DNA of 64,000 bases from Lysobacter sp. S4-A87 (GTDB lineage Bacteria > Pseudomonadota > Gammaproteobacteria > Xanthomonadales > Xanthomonadaceae): assembly GCF_022637455.1 (NCBI RefSeq), contig NZ_CP093341.1, forward strand, positions 1,550,001-1,614,000, read 5' to 3'. Made by a program: the position numbers and the translations under genes. Of this stretch, positions 45,474 to 54,494 are shown in pieces. Positions within the stretch are counted from its first letter, which is position 1. The number at the start of each line of letters is the position of its first letter. Under the pieces are notes generated by a model that was not told the origin of the DNA, made no database searches, and saw only the letters and a list, made by a program, of their open reading frames with translations.

Positions 45474-46063
45474 GGCGCAGCGTGGGCTGCCGGGACGCGC
45501 TCGAACTTGATGGCGAAGGTGTAGCGCGGCGCGTAGCAGATGCGGTTCGGCGGCCGGCCGACGTGCTTGATCGCGCCATCGAAGATCACCAGCCGTCCGG
45601 GTCGCGGCTGGACGGCATGGGCGATGTCGTCGTGTGAATCGAAGAAGACCGTCTCGCCGCCCCATTCCAGGTCCCACTTCTCGCACAGGTACCACAGCGC
45701 GGTAAGGTCGTGCTGGTCGGGCAGGCAGTCGGTGTGGCTGAAGAGCATGTCACCGTAGCTGGCGACGTTGGTGTAGGCGCGATAGGGACGGTACGTGTAA
45801 CCCGGTGATTCGAAGGCCAGTACCGCGCGGCGGGTGACCTCGAAGATGGGCTGGCGGACCAGCCCATCGAGCTTCACTTCCGTGGCCCAGTGCAGGTACG
45901 CGGCCGTCTCCGGCCGCGCCATCTCGGTACGGGTGAAGGCCGCTCGCGACAACCCGGCCACATAGTCGCTGACGTTGGGCAGGTGCCCGTCGAACACCCG
46001 CAGCGGGCGGCCGTCGATCAGCAGTTCACGACTGGCCGCGAGCGCGGCGGGGTTGTCGGTCAT
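45470..46063 (-). CDS. 2OG-Fe(II) oxygenase, hydroxylase-like
   Basis: This 197-residue protein has the double-stranded beta-helix of the 2OG superfamily. The HxD is in GDMLFSHTDCLPD. The distal His is in FDGAIKHVGRPP, followed by ICYAPRYTFAIKFER with the 2OG-binding Arg. LEWGGETVFFDS is a characteristic strand of prolyl-hydroxylase-type members. The substrate is unknown. It is the first gene of the coupled set with two sulfotransferase-like proteins, and it starts 22 bases after the PEP carboxykinase stop, so read-through from that gene is possible. Confidence 0.85.
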   Translation of the reverse strand: MTDNPAALAASRELLIDGRPLRVFDGHLPNVSDYVAGLSRAAFTRTEMARPETAAYLHWATEVKLDGLVRQPIFEVTRRAVLAFESPGYTYRPYRAYTNVASYGDMLFSHTDCLPDQHDLTALWYLCEKWDLEWGGETVFFDSHDDIAHAVQPRPGRLVIFDGAIKHVGRPPNRICYAPRYTFAIKFERVPAAHAAP

Positions 46064-46085
46064 GGAGTCCTCAGTCGGCCAGATC

Positions 46086-47906
46086 TCAGCGGGAAAGATC
46101 CCGGGCGATGCGCTGCTGCTCGTCCTTCAGTGCCTGCGGCATGCGCGGGCCGTACTCGTCGAGGTACTCGCCGATGCTGGCGAACTCGGCCTGCCAGCCG
46201 GCATGGTCGAAGCCGAACAGCTTGGCGCGTGCCTCATCGCCCAGCGCGATGCCGTCGAGGTTGAGATCGCCTTCGGCCGGCAGATGGCCGATGGGCGTCT
46301 GGACCGAACCGGCCTCGCCCTTCACGCGCTGGATCATCCACTCCAGCACGCGCAGGTTGTCGCCGAAGCCCGGCCACAGGAACTTGCCGTCGTCGCCCTT
46401 GCGGAACCAGTTGACGTGGAAGATCTTCGGCAGCTTCGCGCCGGCCTTGTCGAACGACAGCCAGTGGCTGAAGTAGTCGGCGAAGTTGTAGCCGCAGAAC
46501 GGCTTCATCGCCATCGGGTCGCGGCGCATCACGCCGACCGCGCCGGTGGCGGCGGCGGTGGTTTCCGAGCCCATCGCGGCACCGACCAGGACGCCGTGCG
46601 CCCAGTCGCGCGCTTCGAACACCAGCGGCACCAGCGAGGCGCGGCGACCGCCGAAGACAATGGCGCTGATCGGCACGCCGGCCGGGTTCTCGGCCTGCTG
46701 CGAATAGCTCGGGCACTGCCTGGCCGACACGGTGAAGCGCGAGTTCGGATGTGCGGCGGGACCCTTGGCGGCGTCATACGGATTGCCGCGCCAGTCGGTG
46801 ACCGGGACCTGGCCGTTGTCGAGGCCTTCCCACCACGGCTGGTTGTCGGCGGTGACGCCGACATTGGTGAAGATGGTGTCGTGCTGGATCGAAGCCAGCG
46901 CATTCGGGTTGGACTTGTCCGAGGTGCCAGGGGCGACGCCGAAGAAGCCCGCTTCCGGATTGATCGCATACAGGCGGCCGTCGGCACCCGGGCGCATCCA
47001 GCAGATGTCGTCGCCGACCGTCCACACCTTCCAGCCCTGGGCGCGGTAGCCCTCCGGCGGAATCAGCATGGCCAGGTTGGTCTTGCCGCAGGCCGACGGG
47101 AACGCCGCGGCCACGTAGTGGGTCTCGCCCTGCGGATTTTCCAGGCCGAGGATCAGCATGTGCTCGGCCAGCCAGCCTTCCGAACGGGCCTGATGCGAGG
47201 CGATGCGCAGGGCATGGCACTTCTTGCCAAGCAGCGCATTGCCGCCGTAGCCGGAGCCGAACGACTTGATCGTCAGTTCTTCCGGGAAATGCATGATGAA
47301 GCGGCGCTCGGGGTCGAGCTCACCGATCGAATGCAGGCCACGCACAAACTCGCCGTCATGGAGCCGGCCTTCGCGCTCGATGCGCGCCAGCGCCGGCGCG
47401 CCCATGCGGGTCATGATGCGCATGTTGGCGACCACGTACGGGCTGTCGGTGATCTCCACGCCACAACGCGACAGCGGCGAGTCGATCGGGCCCATGCAGT
47501 ACGGGATCACGTACATCGTGCGGCCCTGCATGCAACTGTCGAACAGGGCGTCCATCTGCTTGTGGCCGTCGGCCGGCGACATCCAGTGGTTGTTCGGGCC
47601 GGCGTCTTCCTGCTCGCTCGTGCACACGAAGGTGAGGTGCTCGACACGGGCGACGTCGTCCGGATGCGAGCGGTGCAGCCAGCTGTTCGGGTGGGTCTGT
47701 TCGTTGAGCTTGACCAGGGTGCCGTCGGCCTGCATCTGCTTGATCAGCGCGGCGTTCTCGGCATCGCTGCCGTCGCACCAGACGATCGCGTCCGGCTGGG
47801 TCAGTGCGGCGACCTGGGCGACCCAGGCGTTGAGTGCCGTCAGCTTGCTGCCTTCGCTCCCCGGCGCAATGGCAGGTTTCGAGACGTCATGGGAAATCGC
47901 ATTCAT
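46086..47906 (-). CDS. pckG: Phosphoenolpyruvate carboxykinase (GTP)
   Basis: It converts oxaloacetate and GTP to PEP, the first step of gluconeogenesis. It has 606 residues, as in the GTP-dependent family. The nucleotide P-loop is FPSACGKTNLAMLIPPEGY. The active site includes YCMGPIDSPLSRCGVEITDS, and GGNALLGKKCHALRIAS is the substrate segment. The start is ATG 47906 behind GGAGG; TTG 47912 is an alternative. It lies 31 bases after the TetR gene in the same direction and may share its regulation. Confidence 0.97.
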   Translation of the reverse strand: MNAISHDVSKPAIAPGSEGSKLTALNAWVAQVAALTQPDAIVWCDGSDAENAALIKQMQADGTLVKLNEQTHPNSWLHRSHPDDVARVEHLTFVCTSEQEDAGPNNHWMSPADGHKQMDALFDSCMQGRTMYVIPYCMGPIDSPLSRCGVEITDSPYVVANMRIMTRMGAPALARIEREGRLHDGEFVRGLHSIGELDPERRFIMHFPEELTIKSFGSGYGGNALLGKKCHALRIASHQARSEGWLAEHMLILGLENPQGETHYVAAAFPSACGKTNLAMLIPPEGYRAQGWKVWTVGDDICWMRPGADGRLYAINPEAGFFGVAPGTSDKSNPNALASIQHDTIFTNVGVTADNQPWWEGLDNGQVPVTDWRGNPYDAAKGPAAHPNSRFTVSARQCPSYSQQAENPAGVPISAIVFGGRRASLVPLVFEARDWAHGVLVGAAMGSETTAAATGAVGVMRRDPMAMKPFCGYNFADYFSHWLSFDKAGAKLPKIFHVNWFRKGDDGKFLWPGFGDNLRVLEWMIQRVKGEAGSVQTPIGHLPAEGDLNLDGIALGDEARAKLFGFDHAGWQAEFASIGEYLDEYGPRMPQALKDEQQRIARDLSR

Positions 47907-47937
47907 TTGCAAACATCCTCCAGCGGGGGCCGGTCTA

Positions 47938-48567
47938 TCAAGAAGAAGGGATCAGCGTGGCCATCATGTGCTCGACATAGGCCTCGAATTCGTCGTGCTG
48001 CATGCGCGCCTGGTGCAGCTGCAGGTTCAGCTGCAGGAAGCCGACATAGGCGGCGTAGAGCAGGCGGGCGCGATGCTGGGCATCGGTGCGGGCCAGGCCG
48101 GCCTGGCGGAACGATGCGGTGAGGTAGTCCAGGCGGCGCTCGGAGACGCGACCGATCACCGGCTGCACGGCCGGGTGGTCGAGCGCCTTGAGCAGCTCGG
48201 AATAGATGACGTGCGACTTGAACTCGTGCGCGACCAGGGTGAACAGCGCGCGCAGGCGCTCACGCGGATCGGAGATGGGTTCGAGCTGGCCGAAGACGGT
48301 CTCCTGCTCGACCTTCTCCCAGCGCTCCAGTGCTGCTACCAGCAGGGCGTCGCGGGACGGGAAGTGCCAGTAGAAGCTGCCCTTGGTCACGCCCAGGCGA
48401 CGGGCGAGCGGTTCGACCGCGACCGCGGCGACCCCCTGCTCGGCGATCAGGTCGAGCGCGGCCTGGGCCCAGTCGTCTGCGCTGAGACGGCCGGTGCGTT
48501 CTGTTCCGGAGCCGCCACTACGGGCCTGTCCGGGGCGGTCTTGCTTGGGGTGCGCGGTCGAGCTCAT
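47938..48567 (-). CDS. TetR/AcrR family transcriptional regulator
   Basis: This 209-residue repressor has an N-terminal HTH at about residues 30-75: LDLIAEQGVAAVAVEPLARR, LGVTKGSFYWHFPSRDALLV. The C-terminal ligand domain is variable. It is divergent from fadE and upstream of PEPCK, so it probably responds to a fatty acyl-CoA. I chose ATG 48567 (MSSTAHPKQD). A CATAC-N6-GTATG inverted repeat at the fadE promoter is a likely target. Confidence 0.9.
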   Translation of the reverse strand: MSSTAHPKQDRPGQARSGGSGTERTGRLSADDWAQAALDLIAEQGVAAVAVEPLARRLGVTKGSFYWHFPSRDALLVAALERWEKVEQETVFGQLEPISDPRERLRALFTLVAHEFKSHVIYSELLKALDHPAVQPVIGRVSERRLDYLTASFRQAGLARTDAQHRARLLYAAYVGFLQLNLQLHQARMQHDEFEAYVEHMMATLIPSS

Positions 48568-48775
48568 AGGTGACAAGTTTAACCATACGGCACCGGCGGG
48601 AACAGTATGCATCTGTAATGAAACGGGAACGGCGGGCCGGAACGGGAAACACTGTGGTGCTCCGGAGGCCCTCTACCGGCGATTACGGGCGCGTTAGGCT
48701 TTATCCAACAAGCACCTGCGTGCGTCGGCAACCTCGCCCTGCGGCTCCGCTCTCCGGGTGGCCCGTTCCGCTTCC

Positions 48776-48805
48776 TTGACAGCAACCGGCGAACATTACC
48801 ATACT
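48776..48805 (+). promoter_or_regulatory. Candidate fadE promoter
   Basis: TTGACA, an 18-base spacer, CATACT. The -10 overlaps the inverted repeat at 48800-48815. The 384-base gap between the TetR and fadE start codons holds this promoter, the operator and scattered ATACGG-like half-sites near 48584, and no gene. Confidence 0.55.
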
Positions 48806-48815
48806 CGCCCGTATG
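48800..48815. promoter_or_regulatory. Inverted repeat CATAC-N6-GTATG, candidate TetR operator
   Basis: CATACTCGCCCGTATG overlaps the fadE -10 region. The 5-bp arms with a 6-base centre fit TetR-family operators. Binding here would block RNA polymerase. Related half-sites lie in front of the TetR gene (CCATACGG at 48583-48590, CAGTATGC at about 48604-48611). Confidence 0.5.
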
Positions 48816-48951
48816 TTGAGCGTTTGATGCAGTTGCTTGAATGGCCCAGTCCCTCTTTACCGAGGACGGCAATTCCGACACCGGCGCTTCGCCTCAACTC
48901 AATGGTTGGCCTGCCCTTGGCAGACTTCGTCATCGCCGCTGGAGCGTTGTC

Positions 48952-51420
48952 ATGAGTATTGCGATTCCTTTCATTGCCTTTCTGCTGGTCGGGGCCATTG
49001 CCGCCTATCACCGGCTGCGCCTGCCGGTCTGGGCGGCGCTGACCGCGACGGTGCTGGTGGCCTGCTGGCTGCTGGGCGCAAATGGCACGGCCACGCTGGT
49101 CGCCGCCTTCGTCACCGCGCTGATCGCGGTGCCGCTGCTGCTGCCGCAGTTCCGCCTGCCCTTCATCACCAAGCCGCTGCTGGGCTTCTACACCAGGATC
49201 CTGCCGCCGCTGTCGGAAACCGAGCGCGTCGCGCTGGAAGCCGGCACGGTCGGCTTCGAGGGCGAGCTGTTCTCCGGCAAGCCGGACTGGAACATCCTGT
49301 TGAACCAGGCCAAGCCGACCCTGAGCGCGGACGAGCAGGCCTTCCTCGACGGACCGACCGAAGAGCTGTGCCGCATGGTCAACGACTGGGAGATCACCCA
49401 CGTCCATGCCGACCTGACGCCGCCGGTGTGGGAGTTCATCAAGAAGAACAAGTTCTTCGGCATGATCGTGCCGAAGGAATACGGCGGCCTGGGCTTCTCG
49501 GCGCTGGGCAACCACAAGGTGATCCAGAAGCTGGCATCGATCTCCTCGGTGGTCAGCTCCACCGTCGGCGTGCCCAACTCGCTCGGACCGGCCGAGCTGC
49601 TGCTGCACTACGGCACGCAGGAGCAGAAGGACTACTACCTGCCGCGCCTGGCCGATGGCCGCGAAGTCCCGTGCTTCGGCCTGACCGGCCCGTGGGCCGG
49701 CTCGGATGCAACCTCGATCCCGGACTACGGCATCGTCACCACCGGTGAGTGGAACGGCGCGCGCGTGGTCGGCGTCAAGCTGACCTTCGACAAGCGCTAC
49801 ATCACCCTGGCGCCGGTGGCCACGCTCATCGGCCTGGCCTTCCGCATGTACGACCCGGACGGCCTGATCGGCGACCAGAAGGACATCGGCATCACCCTGG
49901 CGCTGCTGCCGCGCGACACCGACGGTGTCGAGATAGGTCGCCGCCACTTCCCGCTCAACTCGCCGTTCCAGAACGGCCCGATCCATGGCCGCGAAGTGTT
50001 CATCCCGCTGAGCCAGCTGATCGGCGGCGAAGCCTACGCCGGCAAGGGCTGGCAGATGCTGGTGGAGTGCCTGTCGATCGGCCGCTCGATCACCCTGCCC
50101 TCCACCGCCAGCGGCGGCGCCAAGATGGCCGCGGTGGTCACCGGTGCGTATGCACGCATTCGCAAGCAGTTCGGCCTCTCGGTCGGCCGCTTCGAGGGTG
50201 TCGAGGAAGCACTGGCGCGCATCGCCGGCAACGCCTATGCCGCCAGTGCGCTGGCCGAGGCGTCGGCTGCGGCGGTCGCGCGTGGCGAACTGCCGGCCGT
50301 GCCATCGACGATCTCCAAGTACCACTGCACCGAGATGGGCCGCGAGGCGGCGCAGGACGCCATGGACATCCATGGCGGCAAGGGCATCATCCTCGGACCG
50401 AAGAACTACCTCGGCCGCGGCTGGCAGGCCTCGCCCATCGCGATCACGGTGGAGGGCGCCAACATCATGACGCGCTCGCTGATGATCTTCGGCCAGGGCG
50501 CGATCCTGTGCCATCCGTGGGTGCTCAAGGAAATGAAGGCGGCCACGCTGCCCGATCCGGACGAGCGCCTGCGCGAGTTCGACAAGAACCTGTTCGGCCA
50601 CATCGGCTTCGCCATCTCCAACGCCGTGCGCAGCTGGTGGTACGGCCTGGTCAACGCCAGGTTCGGCGCGGCCCCGGGCGACAGCTACACCCGTCGCTAT
50701 TACCGCAAGCTCAACCGCTACTCGGCGGCGCTGGCGCTGATGGCCGACACCTCGATGCTGCTGCTCGGCGGCAAGCTCAAGTTCAAGGAATCGCTGTCGG
50801 GCCGCCTGGGCGACGTGCTCAGCCACCTGTACATCGTCAGCGCGATGCTCAAGCGCTACGAGGACCAGGGCCGTCCGGTGTCCGACCAGCCGCTGCTGGC
50901 GTGGTCGGTGCACAACAGCGTGCACAAGATCGAGATCGCCTTCTCGGCGGCGCTGCGCAACTTCCCGATCCGTCCGGTCGGCTGGCTGCTATGGATGCTG
51001 GTGTTCCCGTGGGGCCGCCGCGCGCAGGCGCCGAGCGACCGCCTCGGCCACAAGACCGCCTCGCTGCTGATGTCGCCCAACGAAGCGCGCGACCGCCTTG
51101 CCTCCGGCATCTTCATGACGCCGTGCGAGAACAATCCGGCCGGCCGCATCAACAGCTACCTGCAGAAGGCGATCCTGGCCGAGCCGGTGGAGCGCAAGTT
51201 CCTCAAGGCGCTCAAGAACAGCGACATCGAGGCGCACGATTTCGCCTCGCAGCTGGACGAGGGCGTGCGCGAGGGCTGGATCACCGCTGACGAGCGCCGC
51301 CAGCTGGAAGAGCTGCGCGAGATGACCATCGACACCATCAGCGTCGATGACTTCGACAGCGAGGAGCTGCGCTCGGCCGGCTACCGCGACCTGCAACACG
51401 ACAGTCGCGCCGCCGCCTGA
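48952..51420 (+). CDS. fadE: Acyl-CoA dehydrogenase, FadE type
   Basis: It catalyses the first step of fatty-acid beta-oxidation, forming 2-enoyl-CoA with FAD. It has 822 residues, like E. coli FadE (814). Two N-terminal membrane helices (AIPFIAFLLVGAIAAYHRL; ATLVAAFVTALIAVPLLLP) come first, as in FadE. VGVPNSLGPAELLLHYGTQE, FGLTGPWAGSDATSIPDYGI and LSIGRSITLPSTASGG match FadE closely. HCTEMGREAAQDAMDIHGGK is the flavin-site segment. I chose ATG 48952 because it begins the membrane anchor; ATG 48841 is in frame but adds a non-homologous 37 residues. Confidence 0.97.
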   Translation: MSIAIPFIAFLLVGAIAAYHRLRLPVWAALTATVLVACWLLGANGTATLVAAFVTALIAVPLLLPQFRLPFITKPLLGFYTRILPPLSETERVALEAGTVGFEGELFSGKPDWNILLNQAKPTLSADEQAFLDGPTEELCRMVNDWEITHVHADLTPPVWEFIKKNKFFGMIVPKEYGGLGFSALGNHKVIQKLASISSVVSSTVGVPNSLGPAELLLHYGTQEQKDYYLPRLADGREVPCFGLTGPWAGSDATSIPDYGIVTTGEWNGARVVGVKLTFDKRYITLAPVATLIGLAFRMYDPDGLIGDQKDIGITLALLPRDTDGVEIGRRHFPLNSPFQNGPIHGREVFIPLSQLIGGEAYAGKGWQMLVECLSIGRSITLPSTASGGAKMAAVVTGAYARIRKQFGLSVGRFEGVEEALARIAGNAYAASALAEASAAAVARGELPAVPSTISKYHCTEMGREAAQDAMDIHGGKGIILGPKNYLGRGWQASPIAITVEGANIMTRSLMIFGQGAILCHPWVLKEMKAATLPDPDERLREFDKNLFGHIGFAISNAVRSWWYGLVNARFGAAPGDSYTRRYYRKLNRYSAALALMADTSMLLLGGKLKFKESLSGRLGDVLSHLYIVSAMLKRYEDQGRPVSDQPLLAWSVHNSVHKIEIAFSAALRNFPIRPVGWLLWMLVFPWGRRAQAPSDRLGHKTASLLMSPNEARDRLASGIFMTPCENNPAGRINSYLQKAILAEPVERKFLKALKNSDIEAHDFASQLDEGVREGWITADERRQLEELREMTIDTISVDDFDSEELRSAGYRDLQHDSRAAA

Positions 51421-51437
51421 AGCGGTAACAAGTAGAA

Positions 51438-51466
51438 GACAACGGCGGGCATGTCCCGCCGTTGTC
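51438..51466 (+). terminator. Terminator-like hairpin after fadE
   Basis: A perfect 12-bp stem GACAACGGCGGG/CCCGCCGTTGTC with a CATGT loop lies 17 bases after the fadE stop. There is no T tract, so the downstream DUF4442 gene may still be partly read through. Confidence 0.6.
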
Positions 51467-51494
51467 GTATGTGACACAAGGAGCCTGATCACCC

Positions 51495-51971
51495 ATGTCC
51501 GCGCCCATCCTCTCGATGTACCGCCGCATCACCCGCTGGCCCGCCGGCCACTGGCTGTTCTCGCGCGCGATCTGCTTCAAGGCGCCCTACTTCGCCACGA
51601 TCGCACCGCGCTTCGTTGCGCTGGAGCCGGGTCGATGCGAAGTCCGCATCCGCGACCGCCGCCGCGTCCACAACCACATCGGCACGGTGCACGCGATCGC
51701 GCTTTGCAACCTGGCCGAACTCAGCGCCGGCGTCATGACCGACGCGACGATCCCCGCCAGCATGCGCTGGATCCCCAAGGGCATGACGGTGGAGTACCTG
51801 AAGAAGGCGACCGGCACCCTGCACGGCGTCGCCACGCCGGACATCCCGGTGGTCGAGTCCGGCAGCGGCTACGAACTGCCGGTCAGCGTCGCCGTCACGG
51901 ACGGCGCCGGGGACACCGTGTTCCGTGCGCGCATCAACATGTGGGTGTCGCCGCGCCCCGCCGCGACCTAG
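51495..51971 (+). CDS. DUF4442 hotdog-fold thioesterase-like protein
   Basis: This 158-residue protein has the DUF4442 signature FSRAICFKAPYFATIAPRF, RRRVHNHIGTVHAIALCNLA and MRWIPKGMTVEYLKKATGTL. Its hotdog fold is shared with acyl-CoA thioesterases. The NH and HAIALCNLAEL segment is where the catalytic region lies in relatives. It follows fadE on the same strand, which fits a role with acyl-CoA. Activity is inferred. Confidence 0.85.
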   Translation: MSAPILSMYRRITRWPAGHWLFSRAICFKAPYFATIAPRFVALEPGRCEVRIRDRRRVHNHIGTVHAIALCNLAELSAGVMTDATIPASMRWIPKGMTVEYLKKATGTLHGVATPDIPVVESGSGYELPVSVAVTDGAGDTVFRARINMWVSPRPAAT

Positions 51972-51988
51972 CGAATCATTGCCGAAAC

Positions 51989-52019
51989 ATCGCGGGCGGA
52001 ACCGGGTTCCGCCCGCGAT
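51989..52019. terminator. Hairpin between convergent genes
   Basis: CGCGGGCGGAACC/GGTTCCGCCCGCG, a 13-bp complementary pair with almost no loop, sits between the DUF4442 stop and the OmpA-like gene stop. It could stop transcripts from both sides, though neither side has a clear T tract. Confidence 0.55.
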
Positions 52020-52043
52020 CACCCCCGACAGGCGGAGAGCGTC

Positions 52044-53120
52044 TTACTCGCCGAGTCCGACATTCATCTCGACGCGACGATTCTTCGCCTGGTTTTCCTT
52101 GGTGTCGTTGGGCACGAGCGGGTTCTTCGGCCCGTACCAGAACAGCACCATGCGGGAATGGTCGATCCCGTGCTTCTCGGTCAGGTAGCGCCCGACCATC
52201 TGCGCACGATCGCGCGAGAGGCGTTCGTTGTAGTCGCGGGTTCCGACATTGTCGGTATAGCCGGCGATGACGGCATACGACTTGGGCTTGTCCTGCATGA
52301 ACGCGGCGACCTTGTCCAGCTCGGCCTTGTCCTTGTCGGCCAGCGCGGTCTCGTTGAAGGCGAAGTTGATGTTGTCCGCCTTCAGGCCGACGATCTTGGT
52401 ATCGGTCGTCGTTACGACGTTCTCGGTCACCTTGACGTCGTACAGCGCGCCACTCGTGTACTCGGGCCGATTGAAGAAGTCGGCCAGCGGAATCACCCGC
52501 GAGCAGGCGTTGAGGCTGGCGACATCCTGCGAGAGCGTGGCTTCCCGCGCCGGCTTCGCGCTGCTGACCACGTAGAAGCAGACGTCGTATTCCTTGGCCA
52601 GCCGCTTGGCGATCTCGGCCGGATTCTGCCCGGTGTACTCACCGTCCCAGAACACGAAGACCGCCGTCCGCCCCGTCAACGGCTTGAGGATGCCCTCCAG
52701 CTTTTCCAGCGCGGTGTTGAGTGGGGTGATGCCACTTCCCTTGTCGCGCATGCCATCCAGCGCCGCGTCGACCTTCTCGCGGTTGTACGGTTGCACCGGA
52801 TAGTTGTCCTGCCATCCGGTGTAGGTATAGATGCCGACGTTGTAGCCAAGATCCGGGAAGTAGGAATTGCGGTTCTTGAGCTCCCGCTTCACGACCTGGA
52901 CCGCAGGCAGTCCGGTCTCGCCGTACTTGCGGTTCGTCGAGGACGATGTGTCGAGCAGGAAGATCGCGTTGTCAGCAACTTTCTCGAGTTGCTCTTTCTT
53001 GACGACGTTGTTGACGATGTCGTCCTTGGTGATGATTTCCACGGCCAGGAGATCGGGCGCAATGATGCCGCCGAGAATCCCCACCATGGCCCCGGTCAAG
53101 ACTTTCGACGTGCGCTTCAT
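52044..53120 (-). CDS. OmpA family protein with N-terminal VWA-like domain
   Basis: This 358-residue exported protein starts at ATG 53120 behind a strong GAGGAGGGA site. A signal peptide (LTGAMVGILGGIIAPDLLA) is followed by a von Willebrand factor A-like domain with AIFLLDTSSSTNRKYG and TAVFVFWDGEYTG. The C-terminal OmpA domain has INFAFNETALADKDKAEL and GYTDNVGTRDYNERLSRDRA, the peptidoglycan-binding motif. It probably links an exported or surface VWA module to peptidoglycan. The VWA-OmpA fusion is less common than OmpA alone. It has no operon partners. Confidence 0.9.
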   Translation of the reverse strand: MKRTSKVLTGAMVGILGGIIAPDLLAVEIITKDDIVNNVVKKEQLEKVADNAIFLLDTSSSTNRKYGETGLPAVQVVKRELKNRNSYFPDLGYNVGIYTYTGWQDNYPVQPYNREKVDAALDGMRDKGSGITPLNTALEKLEGILKPLTGRTAVFVFWDGEYTGQNPAEIAKRLAKEYDVCFYVVSSAKPAREATLSQDVASLNACSRVIPLADFFNRPEYTSGALYDVKVTENVVTTTDTKIVGLKADNINFAFNETALADKDKAELDKVAAFMQDKPKSYAVIAGYTDNVGTRDYNERLSRDRAQMVGRYLTEKHGIDHSRMVLFWYGPKNPLVPNDTKENQAKNRRVEMNVGLGE

Positions 53121-53503
53121 TGCTTCCCTCCTCACAGCGGACCCACGTCCGCGAGGTGTCGGACAATGGTCCTGCACGCGTTCCGGAGCCGTGAAGCTGA
53201 ATCGCATCTGCAACGCGCCTGGCTTTGCCTGCAATAGCCGCATCGGCCTTGCATTCGCCAGCCGCGGATCACGCAAGTTGTTGCCGCAACTGGCACTTCC
53301 CATCGGACAGGAACGACAAATTCACACAAGCGCCCCAAGCCTTCACAGCAGCGACGGTGCACGCCGCGCCCATCGCGACAGGCAAGCATCCGACGGACGG
53401 CGACCTTTCACGTCTGTATCGGGGAACTTTTGCTGTTGGCGCGAAACATGCCGAAGGGCGATTCGGTTCCGGCAGGTGGTCCACATTCGACTCGCAGCAC
53501 TCA
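53121..53503. other. 383-base gap upstream of the OmpA-like gene
   Basis: It holds the strong ribosome site of the OmpA-like gene and an 11-bp inverted repeat GTTGC-C-GCAAC (53279-53289). I see no convincing gene or promoter. Confidence 0.4.
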
Positions 53504-54397
53504 CTATCTCGACATGGACTGCATCTGCGCGGCGACGAAATCAGACAGGAGTCCCACGCGCGCCGGCGCAAGCCGACCGAACGCGTGCAGCGCCTGCAAT
53601 GGGAGCCTCGGCAGGATCTGCTGCGTCATCAGCTGCACCAGGTTGCCGCGGTCGATGTCCTCCTGCACCGTGCACTTCATCAGATAGGCGACCCCTGTTC
53701 CGCACAGCGCTGCTGCGCGCAGGCCCGAGCCACTGTCCAGCCCGAACTGCCCGCGCGGCACGATGACGGAACCATCCTTGAAGGTCACCGGCAACGTCCT
53801 TCCGCGCAGCAGATAGCGCACGAACGGCAGCTCGCGCAGTGCATCAAGCGAAGTGGGCGTGCCCCACCGAGCTAGCAGTTGTGGCGAGGCCACCAGGGCC
53901 ATGTCGAGCTCGGCCAGCGTGCGCACCTTCAGATCGCTGTCGGCCACGGCGCCGACCCGGAACACCACGTCGTAGCCCTCGCCGATGACATCGACGTGGC
54001 GGTCGAGCAGCGTCATGTCCAGCTCCAGTTCCGGATTCGCGGGAAGGAATACCCAGGCAAGTGGTTTCATCAGGATGCGGCCGAGGTCGCTGGGCATGCT
54101 GACGCGCAATCGGCCCTGCGCGGCAGAAGCCGGGCGGATCGCGTCGGCGGAATCCTCGATCTCACGCAGCAGGGGCGCGATCCGCTCGAAGAACGCCTGC
54201 CCTTCCTGGGTCAGGCTGAGCAACCGGGTCGAGCGCCGGAACAGCTTGGCACCCAGCTCGCTCTCCAGCCGCCCGATGCTCTTGGAGATCGCCGATGGCG
54301 TTGTGCCCGCATTGCGCGCGGCGGCGCTGAAGGACCCTGCCTCCACCACCCGCACGAAGGCGATCAGGTTCGCGGACTGGTTCAACAGGCTCGCCAT
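53504..54397 (-). CDS. LysR family transcriptional regulator
   Basis: This 297-residue protein has an N-terminal winged HTH: FVRVVEAGSFSAAARNAGTT, PSAISKSIGRLESELGAKLF, FRRSTRLLSLTQEG. A periplasmic-binding-like effector domain follows. It is divergent from an SDR gene with 97 bases between starts, the usual LysR layout, so it probably regulates that gene. I chose ATG 54397 (MASLLNQSANL); an in-frame upstream extension to 54460 lacks family similarity. Confidence 0.94.
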   Translation of the reverse strand: MASLLNQSANLIAFVRVVEAGSFSAAARNAGTTPSAISKSIGRLESELGAKLFRRSTRLLSLTQEGQAFFERIAPLLREIEDSADAIRPASAAQGRLRVSMPSDLGRILMKPLAWVFLPANPELELDMTLLDRHVDVIGEGYDVVFRVGAVADSDLKVRTLAELDMALVASPQLLARWGTPTSLDALRELPFVRYLLRGRTLPVTFKDGSVIVPRGQFGLDSGSGLRAAALCGTGVAYLMKCTVQEDIDRGNLVQLMTQQILPRLPLQALHAFGRLAPARVGLLSDFVAAQMQSMSR

Positions 54398-54494
54398 CGT
54401 TGACTCCAAGGCACAAGTGATATGCCGGCCGAAGGACTGTTTGGCGGGCAATTGCACCATATAACGGGTCTACCGACACGACAGCAGGTGTGCA

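Noticed and set aside
53436-53452. Sigma-54-like sequence TTGGCGCG-N4-ATGCC
   Set aside because: The -12 element lacks TTGC and no gene lies downstream in that direction.
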